Positions 8,334 through 16,343 of a stretch of 64,000 nucleotides of DNA are shown piece after piece. Position numbers and translations under genes: made by a program. Position 1 is the first letter of the stretch. Each line of letters starts with the position of its first letter. Origin of the DNA: Microbulbifer flavimaris (GTDB lineage Bacteria > Pseudomonadota > Gammaproteobacteria > Pseudomonadales > Cellvibrionaceae); the NCBI RefSeq assembly GCF_001641755.2, contig NZ_LRFG02000002.1, positions 806,001 to 870,000 of the forward strand. Reading direction: 5' to 3'. Under the pieces are notes generated by a model. The model had not been told where the DNA came from. It made no database searches and worked only from the letters and a program-made list of their open reading frames with translations.

Positions 8334-10991
8334 ATGATCAGTGCACAACCCGCAAGTCTCTCTTCCGAATCAGTGGCGGCTCCGCTACGGGCAGAGCCGT
8401 CCGGGACACGCCGTGAATCCATCCCTGGAGGCTTGTCTGCGAGGTCCCTCTCGCAGACAGTCCCGTACGGCTCTGCCCGTAACGGCACCTTCCCCTCCCT
8501 CACACGGCTTCGCTCCGGGCTGACTGCTTCCGGGCTCTTCTTTGCCGCTCTGGTTCTATCCGCCTGTTCCGGCGGCAGCGGCCAGGACACCGAACAGCAG
8601 CCCAACCTGAACCCGGAAACCGACGACACCAGCTATTCCGGGCCGGCACCGGCGACGGAAGAGGTGCAGCAATACAAACGCTTTATCTGGGACAACCTGG
8701 CGGCGGAAAATCGCTGTGGCAGCTGCCATATCGAGGATGGCCAGAGCCCGCAATTCGTGCGCGGTGACGATATTAATCTCGCCTTCGATGAGGGGCGTAG
8801 CCTGGTCAACCTCACCCAACCGGCGGAATCGCGCCTGGTGACCAAGGTGGGCGGCGGCCACAACTGCTGGCTGGCCAGTGCCAGTGCCTGTGCAGAGATC
8901 ATCACCAATTACATTCAGGAGTGGGCCCAGGAGAGCGGCAGCCTGGTCAACAGCATCAGCCTTACCGCGCCGGTGGAACGCGAGGTGGGCGCCAGCAAGA
9001 GCTTCCCCGCTTCCGGCGGCAACTTCTCCAGCACCGTCTACCCGCTGCTGCGCACCTATTGCGCAGGTTGTCACAGCGAGGATGCCGGTACTGCGCAACA
9101 ACCCTATTTTGCCAGCGCCGATGTGAATGCCGCCTATGAGGCAGCTCGCAGCAAGATCAACCTGGAAAACCCGGCCGATTCACGCTTTTCCGTGCGCCTG
9201 GGCAAGGAGTTCCATAACTGCTGGAGCGATTGTGCATCCGACGAGGCAGAAATGACTGCGGCGATTCAGGCCTTTGCCGATGCCATCCCCCTCACCGAGG
9301 TGGACAGCAGCTGGGTGATCAGCAAGGCGTTGCTGTTGACCGATGGCATCGTTGCCAGCAGCGGTGGCCGGATCGAGAACAATGCCGTCGCCCTGTACGA
9401 GTTCAAGACCGGCACCGGTACCACCGCCTTCGATACTTCCGGCGTGAATCCGGCCGCCGACCTGACCCTTTCCGGTGACGTGGAGTGGCTGGGTTCCTGG
9501 GGGATCCAGCTCAAGGGCGGCAAGGCACAGGCAGCCACGGCCAGCAGCAGCAAGCTGTTCGATAGGCTGACCGCCAGCGGCGAGTACAGCATCGAGACCT
9601 GGGTGGCACCGGCCAATGTTTCCCAGGAGGGACCCGCGCGCATCGTCACCTACTCCGGTGGCAACGATATCCGCAATTTCACTCTCGGCCAGGCCATGTA
9701 CAACTACGTGTTCCAGAATCGCAGTGACAGCACCGATGCCAACGGCATGCCGGCACTGATCACCGCGGATATGGATGAGCGGGTGCAGGCGACCCTGCAG
9801 CATGTGGTGGCCACGTATGATCCCATCGAGGGCCGCAAGCTCTACGTCAACGGCGAGTTCACCGGCGACATGGATCCTGCGGAGGTGGATGGTCTGAATA
9901 CCTGGGATGATACCTTTGCGCTGGCGCTCGGCAGCGAGGTATCCAATGACAATGCCTGGGAGGGCTCGATCCGCCTGCTGGCGATTCATTCCCGCGCGCT
10001 CTCGGCAGAAGACATCGCCAACAATTTCGATGCCGGTGTGGGTGAGAAATACCTGTTGCTGTTCAAGGTGGACGAGCACACCGGTGTGCAAGACAGCTAC
10101 ATCATGTTCACCACGCAGCTGTTCGACAATTACGGCTACCTGTTCAGCGAGCCCAAATTCATCAGCCTGGACGAGAACGCCTCTATTTCCAGTATTCCCA
10201 TCGAGGGTATGCGCATCGGCATCAACGGTCGCGAGGCCGAAGTGGGTCAGGCCTGGGCCGAGCTGTCCGCTACGGTGGATACTGCCAATTATGTGCCCGG
10301 TGAGGGCCAGCTGCTGTCGAGGCTCGGCACCATCATCACCCTGGACAAGGGGCCGGAGTTCGACGAGTTCTTCCTGACGTTTGAACGCATCGGCAACAGC
10401 TCGTTTGCGCGTGTCGAGCCCACCCCCGCACCGCCGGCAACCCCGGCTGACCTGATACCCCAGCCCCGTATCGGTCTGCGCCGGTTCGAGCAGATCCACG
10501 CGGCACTTTCCCGTGCCACCGGTATTGCCCAGAGCCACCCCGACGTGGCTGAAACCTGGGAAAAGGTGAAACGCCAGTTGCCGGTGGAGAGCGATATCCA
10601 GGGCTTCCTCGCCGCACAACAGATGGGCATTACCCAACTGGCCGTGAAGTACTGCAGCACCCTGGTGGATTCCGCGGCGCGGGACAGTTACTTCCCCGGC
10701 TTCGACTTCTCTGCCCCGGCGGACACCGCCTTCGATTCGGCAGCGGAAAAGGCACAGATCATCGATCCGCTGGTGAAGAACCTGCTGGCCCACGAGATGA
10801 CCTGGCAGCACGACGGTGTCACCTCACAGCTGTCCACCGCGCCGGATCTGACCTCGATTGAAGGCGAGCTGTCGTCCCTGATCGATCGCATGACCGCCTG
10901 TGGCGGCAGCTGCGCCGCAGACCGGACACCCACAACGGTGAAAGCGGCCTGTGCGGCGGCGATGGGCAGCGCCATGATCCTGATTCACTGA
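8334..10991 (+). CDS. LamG-domain lipoprotein with two CxxCH haem motifs
   Basis: An 885-residue predicted lipoprotein. ATG 8334 has GGGGGAG 8 nt upstream, so this start is well supported. The hydrophobic signal only begins near residue 60 and the lipobox is LSAC (C78), an abnormally long n-region. Residues 18-49 are encoded by a copy of the palindromic element (8387-8480), read in frame. CGSCH (128-132) and CAGCH (243-247) begin two repeated c-type domains, each followed by a NCWxxxxxxC segment. A concanavalin-like LamG region (about 345-570, with YSIETWVAP and GRKLYVNGEF) follows, then a large C-terminal region of unknown fold. A sugar- or surface-binding cytochrome is the best guess. Confidence 0.7.
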   Translation: MISAQPASLSSESVAAPLRAEPSGTRRESIPGGLSARSLSQTVPYGSARNGTFPSLTRLRSGLTASGLFFAALVLSACSGGSGQDTEQQPNLNPETDDTSYSGPAPATEEVQQYKRFIWDNLAAENRCGSCHIEDGQSPQFVRGDDINLAFDEGRSLVNLTQPAESRLVTKVGGGHNCWLASASACAEIITNYIQEWAQESGSLVNSISLTAPVEREVGASKSFPASGGNFSSTVYPLLRTYCAGCHSEDAGTAQQPYFASADVNAAYEAARSKINLENPADSRFSVRLGKEFHNCWSDCASDEAEMTAAIQAFADAIPLTEVDSSWVISKALLLTDGIVASSGGRIENNAVALYEFKTGTGTTAFDTSGVNPAADLTLSGDVEWLGSWGIQLKGGKAQAATASSSKLFDRLTASGEYSIETWVAPANVSQEGPARIVTYSGGNDIRNFTLGQAMYNYVFQNRSDSTDANGMPALITADMDERVQATLQHVVATYDPIEGRKLYVNGEFTGDMDPAEVDGLNTWDDTFALALGSEVSNDNAWEGSIRLLAIHSRALSAEDIANNFDAGVGEKYLLLFKVDEHTGVQDSYIMFTTQLFDNYGYLFSEPKFISLDENASISSIPIEGMRIGINGREAEVGQAWAELSATVDTANYVPGEGQLLSRLGTIITLDKGPEFDEFFLTFERIGNSSFARVEPTPAPPATPADLIPQPRIGLRRFEQIHAALSRATGIAQSHPDVAETWEKVKRQLPVESDIQGFLAAQQMGITQLAVKYCSTLVDSAARDSYFPGFDFSAPADTAFDSAAEKAQIIDPLVKNLLAHEMTWQHDGVTSQLSTAPDLTSIEGELSSLIDRMTACGGSCAADRTPTTVKAACAAAMGSAMILIH
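8387..8480. repeat. Palindromic element copy 1, inside a coding sequence
   Basis: The left arm 8387-8407 and right arm 8460-8480 pair over 20 of 21 positions (outer arms ACGGGCAGAGCCGT and ACGGCTCTGCCCGT). Between them lie a conserved core at 8408-8434, beginning ACGCCGTGAATCC, and an inner hairpin, GTCTGCGAG (8435-8443) with CTCGCAGAC (8450-8458). Copies at 20188 and 31925 share the core but not the arms. This copy falls within the lipoprotein gene at 8334 and leaves its frame open. Confidence 0.85.
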
Positions 10992-11018
10992 CCGCTGTCA
11001 CTATGACCGGACGCGAAA

Positions 11019-11092
11019 GGTCAGCGGCTGTCGTCCTCCTGGCAAAAAACCTGATCGGTAAATATTTGCCAAGAGCCCGACAGCCGCTGGCC
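11019..11092. other. Long stem-loop between the LamG and Tat-protein genes
   Basis: GGTCAGCGGCTGTCG (11019-11033) pairs with CGACAGCCGCTGGCC (11078-11092), and an inner TGGCAAA (11040-11046) pairs with TTTGCCA (11065-11071). No T tract follows, so it is not a standard terminator. It could stabilise or segment the operon mRNA. It lacks the 27-nt core of the dispersed palindromic element. Confidence 0.6.
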
Positions 11093-11146
11093 CGCCCGAA
11101 CAACTTTACCGGCATCTCGAGTTGAGAAATTATCCGGACAGAAACT

Positions 11147-12718
11147 ATGAGCAAGAAAAAACATTTCGACCTGGACCAGCCGCTCAAACACCCGGACCAC
11201 CACCGTCCGGTATCCCGGCGGGATTTTCTTGCCCAGGGGTTCCGCGCTGGCCTTGGCACGGTACTGGGCGGATCGGTGTTCAGCCTGTTTGCCAATCCCA
11301 ACCAGGCACATGCCGCGCTGTCCTCGGACCTGGAAGCGCTCCGTGAGATGTGCGGCGTCAGCGCCACCGGCGCCGGCAAGATCCCGTTTATCTGTTTTGA
11401 CCTGGCCGGCGGGGCCAATATCGCCGGTTCCAATGTACTGGTCGGCCAGCGCGGCGGACAGCTCGACTTCTTAAGCACCGCAGGCTACGGCAAGCAGGGC
11501 CTGCCCGGCGATATGGTGCCATCGCTTGTCGACGCCGCCGGCAACAGCTTTATCAACGAGGACCTCGGCCTCGCCTTCCACAGTGACAGCGGCATGCTGC
11601 GCGGTATTCTCGACAAGATCTCTGCCGGCACCGCGTCGGCCACCAACGGCGCCGTGATTCCCGCACGTTCCGAAAACGATACCGGCAACAATCCCCACAA
11701 CCCCATGTACGGGATCAACCGCGCGGGCGCCGACGGCTCGCTGCTGGCCCTGATTGGATCCAGCACCAGCGAATCCGGCGGCAACTCCATGGCACCCATG
11801 GGCATGATCAATCCGGAGGTGCGCCCCACCAAAGTGGACCGCTCGACCGATGTCACCGGGCTGGTGGATGTGGGCGATCTGGTCGGCCTGCTCAGCCAGC
11901 AGGATACGGTGGCGGTGATGGAATCCATGTACCGGCTGTCCGATGCCAAACTGGGACGGGTGAATACGCGGGTCAATGCCGATGCGGTAATCAAGGACCT
12001 GGTGAAGTGCGGCTACATGAAAAGCGCAGACCTCGCCGACCGCTTCGGCGATCCCAGTGCACTCAACCCGGAACTGGATCCGGATATCGTCGGCCCTGCG
12101 GGTATTTTTACCAGCGCCGAATTGAGCAACGACCGGGAATTCCAGAAAACCGCTTCGGTCATGAAGCTGGTGATCAACGGTTATGCCGGTGCCGGCACCG
12201 TGACCATGGGCGGCTACGACTATCACACCGGCGACCGTGCCACCGGCGAGATCCGCGACCTGCGTGCGGGCCGCTGTATCGGTGCCTGCCTGGAATATGC
12301 GGCCCGTATCAACCGGCCGGTCATGATCTATGTGTTCAGCGATGGCTCGGTATTCAGTAACGGCATGATCGATGACTCCATCGAGGGCCGCGGCAAGGGT
12401 GTCTGGACCGGGGACAACCAGCAGACCGCCGCTTCTTTCTTCCTGGTCTACAACCCCGCCGGTCGCCCGCAACTGCTGGGCGGAAACGCCACCGAGCAGG
12501 CCCTGCACCAGCAGCTGGGCTATATGCGTCCGTCCGGGGATGTGGAAACCGCATCCAGCCCCGCCGCCAACAACGTCAACCTGCTGGTGGAGACGGTGGT
12601 GCTCAACTACTTGGCGCTGCACGGGGAGCAGGGGAACTTCGCCAGCCTGTTCCCCAACCACGGTCTGGGCAACAGCACCCTGATGGATTCCATGACCGCC
12701 TTTGCGCCGATTGTCTGA
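11147..12718 (+). CDS. Tat-exported DUF1501-like protein
   Basis: A 523-residue protein with a twin-arginine signal: SRRDFLAQGF at 23-32, then a hydrophobic stretch ending NQAHA. After it comes FICFDLAGGANIAGSNVLVG, the opening strand of the alkaline-phosphatase-like DUF1501 family, and GGYDYHTGDRATGEIRDLRAG, which carries the family's G-x-DxH-type motif. Similar proteins are often mislabelled as GspF. The ATG at 11147 lies in ...AAACTATGAGC. The stop TGA overlaps the apbE ATG (12718), so the two are coupled. Tat export implies a protein folded, perhaps with a cofactor, before export. No substrate can be read from the sequence. Confidence 0.65.
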   Translation: MSKKKHFDLDQPLKHPDHHRPVSRRDFLAQGFRAGLGTVLGGSVFSLFANPNQAHAALSSDLEALREMCGVSATGAGKIPFICFDLAGGANIAGSNVLVGQRGGQLDFLSTAGYGKQGLPGDMVPSLVDAAGNSFINEDLGLAFHSDSGMLRGILDKISAGTASATNGAVIPARSENDTGNNPHNPMYGINRAGADGSLLALIGSSTSESGGNSMAPMGMINPEVRPTKVDRSTDVTGLVDVGDLVGLLSQQDTVAVMESMYRLSDAKLGRVNTRVNADAVIKDLVKCGYMKSADLADRFGDPSALNPELDPDIVGPAGIFTSAELSNDREFQKTASVMKLVINGYAGAGTVTMGGYDYHTGDRATGEIRDLRAGRCIGACLEYAARINRPVMIYVFSDGSVFSNGMIDDSIEGRGKGVWTGDNQQTAASFFLVYNPAGRPQLLGGNATEQALHQQLGYMRPSGDVETASSPAANNVNLLVETVVLNYLALHGEQGNFASLFPNHGLGNSTLMDSMTAFAPIV

Positions 12719-13776
12719 TGTTTGTGTTCTGTTTAAAGCGCCGCATCGCTGCGGCACTGTCCGTTGTTTTATGCATGGTGGCTGCGACCGGTGCCCAAGC
12801 CGAGTGGCACTACGAAAAACAACCGATCATGGGTACCGAGGTCAGCGTGCAGTTGTGGCACGAGGATGCGGCACGGGCGGAGAAACTGATTGATCAGGTG
12901 GTGGCGGAATTTCGCCGCCTGGATAAAGCCCTGTCACCCTACAAGCCGGACAGTGAACTCTCCCGGGTCAACCGGCTGGCGGGCAAACAGCCGGTGCAGC
13001 TCAGTGAAGAGCTCGCCGCGCTGATTGATAAATCCCTCTGGTATAGCCATCAGACCGATGGCGCCTTCGATATTTCCTACGCCACTCTCGGTCGCCTCTA
13101 CGACTTCCGTGGCGGCAAGCAAGCAGGTCAGGCAGCCACCGAGGCATTGCTGGAAGCACTCAACTATCGCAATCTGCAATTCGACCCTGAAGCTGGAACC
13201 CTGCGCTTTGCGTATCCGGAGACGCAGATAGACCTGGGGGGCATCGCCAAGGGTTATGCCGTCGACCGGGCCATTGCCATTCTGGCGCGTGCCGGCATCA
13301 CCAATGCCAGCGTCAGTGCCGGCGGCGATGCGCGCATGCTCGGGGATCGTCGCGGCAAACCCTGGCTGGTAGGGATTCGCCACCCGCGGGATCGCTCCCG
13401 CAATGCCGCGGTCATCCCGCTGAACGATACCGCCATCTCCACTTCCGGGGACTACGAGCGATTTTTTATCAGCGACGACCAGGCGCGGGTGCACCATATT
13501 TTCGACCCCAGCACTGGCCATCCAACAGAGACCGGCGCCGCTGACAGCGACAAACTGATCAGCGTCAGTGTGATCGGCCCGCACGGCTTCGATACCGACC
13601 CCCTTTCCACCAGCGTTTTTGTACTGGGCAAGCGCAAGGGCCTGGCCCTGATCGAGCGCCTGCCTGGTTTTGAAGCCGTGGTCATCGACAGCAATCGCAA
13701 ACTGTTTTTCAGCAGCGGACTGGGCCAGCCGGGAGAAGCGCGACCCGACCGGGGAACGGGTTCTGGCAGCAAATAG
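12718..13776 (+). CDS. apbE: FAD:protein FMN transferase ApbE
   Basis: A 352-residue protein with a signal sequence (ALSVVLCMVAATGAQA); it uses FAD to attach FMN covalently to Ser/Thr of exported redox proteins. All family motifs are present: IMGTEVSV, DLGGIAKGYAVD, SAGGDAR, ISTSGDYERFF, HIFDPSTGHP, and the metal-binding end DTDPLSTSVFVLG. It is the last gene of the rightward haem-protein operon and overlaps the Tat-protein gene by one base. No classic FMN_bind target gene lies in the window. The DUF3570 protein with DMISGAS is the best local candidate. The Tat-protein and apbE genes were probably acquired and are expressed as one redox module. Confidence 0.95.
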   Translation: MFVFCLKRRIAAALSVVLCMVAATGAQAEWHYEKQPIMGTEVSVQLWHEDAARAEKLIDQVVAEFRRLDKALSPYKPDSELSRVNRLAGKQPVQLSEELAALIDKSLWYSHQTDGAFDISYATLGRLYDFRGGKQAGQAATEALLEALNYRNLQFDPEAGTLRFAYPETQIDLGGIAKGYAVDRAIAILARAGITNASVSAGGDARMLGDRRGKPWLVGIRHPRDRSRNAAVIPLNDTAISTSGDYERFFISDDQARVHHIFDPSTGHPTETGAADSDKLISVSVIGPHGFDTDPLSTSVFVLGKRKGLALIERLPGFEAVVIDSNRKLFFSSGLGQPGEARPDRGTGSGSK

Positions 13777-13902
13777 ACAGGGCGAGGCCATTGTCACAGT
13801 AATTTGCCAACGCCGTCACACCGGAAACATGATCCCCTGAGATAATTCACCGATAACTACAGGCCGCCAAGCCGCAGAAAATTACCGCGAGACCACTGCC
13901 CC

Positions 13903-14424
13903 ATGTGCCGTTGTATCCAGATCCTGCTTGTTTCTCTCGTCGCCGCCATGTCTGCCACTGCACAAGCCCAGTCGGAGTTTTCCGCCGGGGAGCTGGAAAC
14001 ACTGAAGACCCAGGTGCTGAAACTCAACCGTGACCTGCTGATCCTGGAAGAGGACCTGCTCTACCCGGCCCAGAGCCAGGTGGCCATCTATGTCTCCATG
14101 GATGTGGGCAATTACTTCCAGCTGGATGCGGTAAAACTGCTGATCGACGAACAACTCACCGCCAGCCACCTCTATACCGAGCACCAGCGGGATGCCCTCA
14201 TCCGCGGCGGTATCCAGCCTCTGTACAAAGGCAACCTGAAAGCCGGCAATTATGAGTTTTCCGCTTTCTTCACTGGCATAGGCCCACAGGGACGCGAGTA
14301 CAAGCGGGCCGCCAGTCTCGAACTGGAAAAAACCGACGAACCCCTGGTGCTGGAGCTGCGCATTGCCGATTCCGTCGGCAAGCAGCAGCCGGAATTCGAG
14401 CTGGTTCCATGGCCCGCTCCCTGA
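13903..14424 (+). CDS. Small periplasmic coiled-coil protein, first gene of the motor operon
   Basis: A 173-residue protein with a signal peptide ending in QAQ (about residue 23), then a coiled-coil-like helix (GELETLKTQVLKLNRDLLILEEDLLYP) and a beta-sandwich-like half with YVSMDVGNYFQLDAVKLLIDEQ and a GNYEFSAFFTG strand. I do not recognise a named domain. It overlaps or abuts the TPR gene that follows and starts the row that ends with the AgmX-domain gene, so it is probably a periplasmic subunit of that machine. Similar proteins may be listed under misleading regulator names; there is no DNA-binding motif here. Confidence 0.65.
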   Translation: MCRCIQILLVSLVAAMSATAQAQSEFSAGELETLKTQVLKLNRDLLILEEDLLYPAQSQVAIYVSMDVGNYFQLDAVKLLIDEQLTASHLYTEHQRDALIRGGIQPLYKGNLKAGNYEFSAFFTGIGPQGREYKRAASLELEKTDEPLVLELRIADSVGKQQPEFELVPWPAP

Positions 14425-14441
14425 GCCCCGGGGCACGCATC

Positions 14442-16343
14442 ATGTCATTTCGACACACCCTGTCGGGGCTAGCGCTCGCCACCGCCATCGGTTTCTCCGC
14501 GGGTGCCCCGGCACAGGCCGCTGAGAAATTCCAGCAGGCCCAGGACATGCCCTATGGCGTTGCCCTGTATGACTATTTCCAGGGGAATTACTTTGACGCG
14601 CTCTCCACCTTGATGGTGGCGGAGAGGCGGGGCAGCATCCAGACCCACAGCGACAATGCTGCCCTGATCGAGGGCGGCATCAGCCTGGGTTTCGGGCTCG
14701 GCGACCGGGCCGCGGAACTGTTCCAGCGGCAGCTGGAGCTCAGTGCCAACAATCCGGACAAGCTCGCCGCACAGCGGGCGCTCGCCTGGCGCCGATTGGC
14801 CGAGCTCAGTTACCGCCGTAGCGACTGGGCTCTCAGTGCAGACCAACTGCAAAAGTCGGGCATCGCCAGGCAGACACCGCTGGCAGTGAATCTGGCCCTG
14901 CGGGAAAACGCGCTGGACCGGGCAGCGGAATTGCTCGATAAAGAAGACGACTATCCGCTGGCGGAACGGGTACTCGGTTTTCTCAACCTGGCGGCGGCAC
15001 ATGCACGTGCAGAACATTTTTCAGCGGCGATCCCCTACTACCATCGCGCCGCCGCCCTCGCGGAAGACGGCGCCGAGGATGACCGAGAGCTCGCCATCCT
15101 TCGGGACAGGGCCAATATTGGCGCCGGCTACAGTTTCGCACTGCAACAACAATTCGAACCGGCACTGGCGGAATTTCGCCAGGTGCGATTAGAGACCCCC
15201 TGGGCGCCCAGGGCGCTGCTTGGCCTCGGCTGGGCCGCAAGCCAGGCCGGCCAGCCCGACGCTGCCGCCGATGCCTTTCTGTTCCTGCAGCAGCATCACC
15301 CCCACACCGCCGAGGCGCGGGAAGCGCTGGTAGCACTGTCCCATGCCTACGAGCAACTCAACCAGCCCACAGCGGCGCTGGCAGGCTACCAGCGGGCAGA
15401 GGCGCGCCTGGAAAAAATCCTTGCCGACCTGAAGGCACTGGAGGCCCAGGTTTCTACACAGCAATTCCATGTGCAGGCCGGTGCGGACCGGCAGCGTTAC
15501 GGTTGGCTCCAGGTCGTGGAAACTCCCGAGTTTTTACGCGATCACCAGCAGCCACTGCAGCGAATCCTTGAAAGCGACAGGTTCCAGTTGCGACTGTCGG
15601 AACTGCGGGACCTGCGACAGTTATCCGGTGTCATCACTGCATGGCAGTCGAAACTGCCACAATTCGCACAGCTGATCAGTGCCCGTGGCGAGCGGCGGCG
15701 GGATATCGTCTCCAGCTTCAACAGCGCCCAGTACGACCAGCAACTGGATATTGCCCGCGCGCGTTACCGCGCGCTGGCCGATGGCCTGGCAGAAGTAAAG
15801 CGAAAGCGCGACGGTCTCACCCTGCTTGCGCAAACGGAAAGCGAAACGGCGGAACTGCTGGAAATTTTGGAGGACGCGCAACAGAGACTTACCGCCCTCG
15901 AAAACAGCGGCAAAGTGCGCGAATACCAACGCCAGACTGTCGAGCGCGCCCGCGGCCTCCTCCTGTGGCAGGCCAGTCAGCAATATCACCACAACCTGTG
16001 GCAGCAGCAGCAGGCGCTGACGGCATTGGAAACGGAGCTGCAACGCGCCGACAAGAATGCCGACAGCACCGCCAGAACCGCCAGCCTCGCCCCACAGCTC
16101 AGCGAGCTGCGCGGTCGGGTCGATACCGCCGCTCCGCAGTTGGCCCGACAGCAGTCCAGGTTGCTGCAAGCGGCGGGTCAGATAGAAGCGTCCATCCGGC
16201 GCGATGTTCTCGCCGAGCTCTCGCGGCAGCGACAGCAAACAGTCCAGTACCTGGCACACAGCCGCCTGGCCATTGCGCGACTGCAGGACGAGGCCCTGCA
16301 GGGCACCGCCCCCACTGCCACACCGGAGGCGAGCGATGGTTGA
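14442..16343 (+). CDS. Periplasmic TPR/coiled-coil protein of the motor operon
   Basis: A 633-residue exported protein. The second ATG (14442) is preferred because it gives a compact signal peptide (LSGLALATAIGFSAGAPAQA); ATG 14409 would add 11 residues and overlap the previous gene by 16 nt. Residues about 30-350 form tetratricopeptide-like helical pairs (YFQGNYFDALSTL, AGYSFALQQQFEPALAEF, ALLGLGWAASQAGQPDAAADAF), followed by a long helical region rich in Gln, Glu and Arg up to the end. TPR arrays assemble protein complexes. In Myxococcus, periplasmic TPR proteins belong to the Glt and Nfs envelope machines. Its stop overlaps the start of the next TPR lipoprotein gene by 8 nt. Confidence 0.75.
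   Translation: MSFRHTLSGLALATAIGFSAGAPAQAAEKFQQAQDMPYGVALYDYFQGNYFDALSTLMVAERRGSIQTHSDNAALIEGGISLGFGLGDRAAELFQRQLELSANNPDKLAAQRALAWRRLAELSYRRSDWALSADQLQKSGIARQTPLAVNLALRENALDRAAELLDKEDDYPLAERVLGFLNLAAAHARAEHFSAAIPYYHRAAALAEDGAEDDRELAILRDRANIGAGYSFALQQQFEPALAEFRQVRLETPWAPRALLGLGWAASQAGQPDAAADAFLFLQQHHPHTAEAREALVALSHAYEQLNQPTAALAGYQRAEARLEKILADLKALEAQVSTQQFHVQAGADRQRYGWLQVVETPEFLRDHQQPLQRILESDRFQLRLSELRDLRQLSGVITAWQSKLPQFAQLISARGERRRDIVSSFNSAQYDQQLDIARARYRALADGLAEVKRKRDGLTLLAQTESETAELLEILEDAQQRLTALENSGKVREYQRQTVERARGLLLWQASQQYHHNLWQQQQALTALETELQRADKNADSTARTASLAPQLSELRGRVDTAAPQLARQQSRLLQAAGQIEASIRRDVLAELSRQRQQTVQYLAHSRLAIARLQDEALQGTAPTATPEASDG

Noticed and set aside
9180-10811. A 543-aa minus-strand open frame across the LamG lipoprotein gene
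   Set aside because: Antisense to a gene with a ribosome site, lipobox and haem motifs; its composition is typical of a shadow frame.
11471-12757. A 428-aa minus-strand open frame over the Tat-exported gene
   Set aside because: No start context or family match; the opposing gene has a Tat signal and is coupled to apbE.
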